From Kiritimatiellales bacterium (lineage in GTDB: Bacteria > Verrucomicrobiota > Kiritimatiellia > Kiritimatiellales > Tichowtungiaceae), in contig JBBADV010000019.1 in the NCBI GenBank assembly GCA_041656295.1, forward strand, positions 1 to 48,806: a stretch of DNA of 48,806 nt, given 5' to 3'. Shown here piece after piece: positions 47,929-48,806 of the stretch (within the stretch, counting starts at the first letter, position 1; every line of letters starts with the position of its first letter). The position numbers and the translations under genes were made by a program. Under the pieces are notes generated by a model. It saw only the letters and a list, made by a program, of their open reading frames with translations. It made no database searches and had not been told where the DNA came from.

Positions 47929-48129
47929 ATGGATTCTGTCCTGCCAGTGTGGGCAGCGATTACCGTCGCCGTAATTATCGGCGTGGTAAAATTGCTGTTT
48001 ACGCGGGCTGATAAAAAAGACGAGGACTCGCTCCATGTTAAAACGAATCCTGACGATCCTGACGGCGTTGCTGATTTTAACGAGCGTGAGCGGTTGCGTG
48101 AGCCAGGGGAGCTTCCGCCCGAACCCTAA
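47929..48129 (+). CDS. Inner-membrane spanin-like (Rz-like) small protein
   Basis: This is 66 residues. PVWAAITVAVIIGVVKLLF (about 6-25) is an N-terminal membrane anchor, followed by a short polar tail (RADKKDEDSLHVKTNPDDPD, ERERLREPGELPPEP). The lipoprotein gene at 48035 starts inside it in another frame, the classic Rz/Rz1 embedded order. The periplasmic part is short compared with known Rz proteins, so identification rests on gene architecture. Confidence 0.5.
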   Translation: MDSVLPVWAAITVAVIIGVVKLLFTRADKKDEDSLHVKTNPDDPDGVADFNERERLREPGELPPEP

Positions 48130-48274
48130 AAGCGTCATTTACGTCGCCGAAGAAACCGGAATTTACATTCCGCGAAAATCTGTTATGTATTACGCCGCTG
48201 GCGGAAAAATGATGCTGAATGACCGGGCGTTTTATATTCCGTATGGATGGCGCATTTCCGGCCCGAAAGAATAG
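48035..48274 (+). CDS. Lipoprotein, outer-membrane spanin-like (Rz1-like)
   Basis: This is 79 residues, in the +1 frame relative to the overlapping gene (95 bases shared), after GAGGA. MLKRILTILTALLILTSVSG then Cys21 is a lipoprotein signal with lipobox VSGC. The mature part (SQGSFRPNPKSVIYVAEETG, YIPYGWRISGPKE) is short. Together with the anchored protein it could bridge the envelope at lysis. No Pro-rich stretch of typical Rz1 is present, so another lipoprotein role is possible. It is the last gene before attR. Confidence 0.6.
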   Translation: MLKRILTILTALLILTSVSGCVSQGSFRPNPKSVIYVAEETGIYIPRKSVMYYAAGGKMMLNDRAFYIPYGWRISGPKE

Positions 48275-48291
48275 GGTCTGACAGCAACCGA

Positions 48292-48301
48292 AGTGCAACC
48301 A
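48292..48301. promoter_or_regulatory. Candidate integrase arm-binding site (right)
   Basis: AGTGCAACCA is identical to the two copies near attL (8863 and 8874). A partial match, GCAACCGA, lies just before it (48283). Confidence 0.5.
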
Positions 48302-48338
48302 ACGCTAAATTTTTAAAACTGTATAGCGGTTGAGATTG

Positions 48339-48381
48339 TCCCTCACTGCCCACCAAAATTATCCGGCCGTTTGTTGAAAAT
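48339..48381. repeat. attR core (43-bp direct repeat)
   Basis: It is identical to 8711-8753. It contains only the last 17 bases of the tRNA-Val gene (to 48355) and so is not a second tRNA. Host sequence begins after it. Confidence 0.95.
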
Positions 48382-48460
48382 TCCTGTATAGATATCATTT
48401 TACAATAAAATCAAAAATATTGCAGCACAGGATACTTACACCGCTGTTAATATGCTGGTT

Positions 48461-48535
48461 TGGCGACCCCTACGGGAATCGAACCCGTGTTGCCAGGATG
48501 AAAACCTGGAGTCCTAACCGCTGAACGAAGGGGTC
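48461..48535 (-). tRNA. tRNA-Glu (anticodon TTC)
   Basis: A 75-base cloverleaf with encoded CCA is seen. On the minus strand the acceptor stem is GACCCCT/AGGGGTC, the anticodon stem CCAGG/CCTGG with loop TTTTCAT, and the T arm ACGGG-TTCGATT-CCCGT. Before integration it lay about 100 bases from and convergent with tRNA-Val. Confidence 0.95.
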
Positions 48536-48612
48536 ATTCAGAAACAAACGCGCTAAGGTAGCAGACCAGTACGGCAAGGCAACACAAAAGATAATTTTTT
48601 TATAACTTCGAA

Positions 48613-48690
48613 TTGACTCATAAAAAACGACACCGAAGCACGGGCCGCAGAGGGGGGCGGATTGTTTCGTTGACTCATCATGATGACACC
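48613..48690. mobile_element. Possible insertion-sequence end with sub-terminal repeats
   Basis: TTGACTCAT..GACACC occurs twice (48613-48634 and 48670-48690) with 7- and 6-base spacers, just before an ORF start. Repeated sub-terminal motifs before a transposase are usual in some IS families. The other end lies outside the window. Confidence 0.35.
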
Positions 48691-48713
48691 CTGTTGCTGG
48701 AGGGATGGAAACG

Positions 48714-48806
48714 ATGAGTCTGGAGTCAAGAGCGCAGGATCTGCGGGTTCAATGCCGCAGATATAAAACGGCGGGCAAGGCGTATAAATCGCGCCTGATT
48801 GATGAG
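48714..48806 (+). CDS. Start of a possible transposase (truncated by the window edge)
   Basis: 31 codons run from the ATG at 48714 (GGAGGGA seven bases upstream) to the right edge. RVQCRRYKTAGKAYKSRLID resembles the N-terminal helix of DDE/rve-type transposases (Y-x-x-A-x-x-x-x-K-x-x-I-L-D-E). Too little is present to be sure. Confidence 0.35.
   Translation, partial: MSLESRAQDLRVQCRRYKTAGKAYKSRLIDE

Larger units (their letters stand above)
8711..48381. mobile_element. Temperate T7-like podovirus prophage integrated in tRNA-Val
   Basis: The element runs between perfect 43-bp direct repeats, giving 39,628 bp per phage genome. The order is integrase, regulation and small early genes, DNA methylation and replication, terminase, portal, scaffold, capsid, gp11/gp12-like tail genes, internal virion proteins, giant polyvalent protein, surface proteins and lysis genes. 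No structural gene is visibly broken, so it may be inducible. A T7-type RNA polymerase and a DNA polymerase are absent. The fragment at 17190 and repeat tracts inside genes show local decay. Confidence 0.95.

Noticed and set aside
48339..48355. Second tRNA-Val
   Set aside because: Only the last 17 bases of the tRNA are present as part of attR.
8711..48381. Diversity-generating retroelement for the fibre-like gene
   Set aside because: No reverse transcriptase and no template/variable repeat pair was seen.

Overview
The window holds about 8.7 kb of bacterial chromosome, an integrated prophage of about 39.6 kb (direct repeats at 8711-8753 and 48339-48381), and about 0.4 kb of chromosome on the far side. 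A protein with a PEP-CTERM sorting tail, a TIGR04073-type exosortase-associated protein, CCGGCG-rich codon use and many interspersed intergenic repeats suggest a Gram-negative member of the PVC group, most likely Kiritimatiellota or a near relative. That placement is inferred from gene style, not from a marker tree.

Left chromosome (1-8650): the end of a Gfo/Idh/MocA oxidoreductase; a secreted PEP-CTERM beta-repeat protein; an 830-base repeat-rich gap; rplS-rnhB facing trmD; an exosortase-associated protein coupled to surE; and two tandem paralogous membrane proteins with a degenerate von Willebrand A-like domain. A tRNA-Val(TAC) gene with its own promoter follows. Its 3' end is the phage attachment site.

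Prophage left arm (8754-21830): a tyrosine integrase; a small ribbon-helix-helix (RHH) protein; a leftward, A/T-rich, membrane-anchored Pif1-type helicase; two overlapping RHH genes surrounded by copies of a 13-bp palindrome (probable operators); HNH and zinc-ribbon proteins; many small ORFs; a C5-cytosine methyltransferase whose gene is fully open and recognisable in a second frame; HD, YopX and DUF5131 (Gp37/Gp68) proteins; a putative replication protein with a large nested inverted-repeat structure inside its gene; a sigma-like protein; and a Dam-type adenine methyltransferase.

Prophage right arm (21931-48274): packaging and virion genes in the order of a T7-like podovirus. These are small and large terminase, portal, scaffold, capsid, tail adaptor (gp11-like), tail nozzle (gp12-like), two internal virion proteins, and a 2919-residue polyvalent protein in the ejection-protein position with zincin, barnase/RelE-like nuclease and ADP-ribosyltransferase segments joined at Arg-Phe-Ser motifs. 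After these come secreted tail or surface proteins, a holin candidate and a nested spanin-like pair. No endolysin, T7-type RNA polymerase or DNA polymerase was recognised.

Three repeat families recur throughout the prophage: GGCACAGAGGCACAAAGG-like tracts, AACCACGAA..ACACGAA-like tracts and ATTGCCGATT-like tracts. They sit just before start codons, supply Shine-Dalgarno (SD) sites or start codons, are read through as in-frame peptides (GTEAQRHKG type), and in one gene on the opposite strand encode the core of a signal peptide. The right edge holds a tRNA-Glu and the start of a possible transposase.
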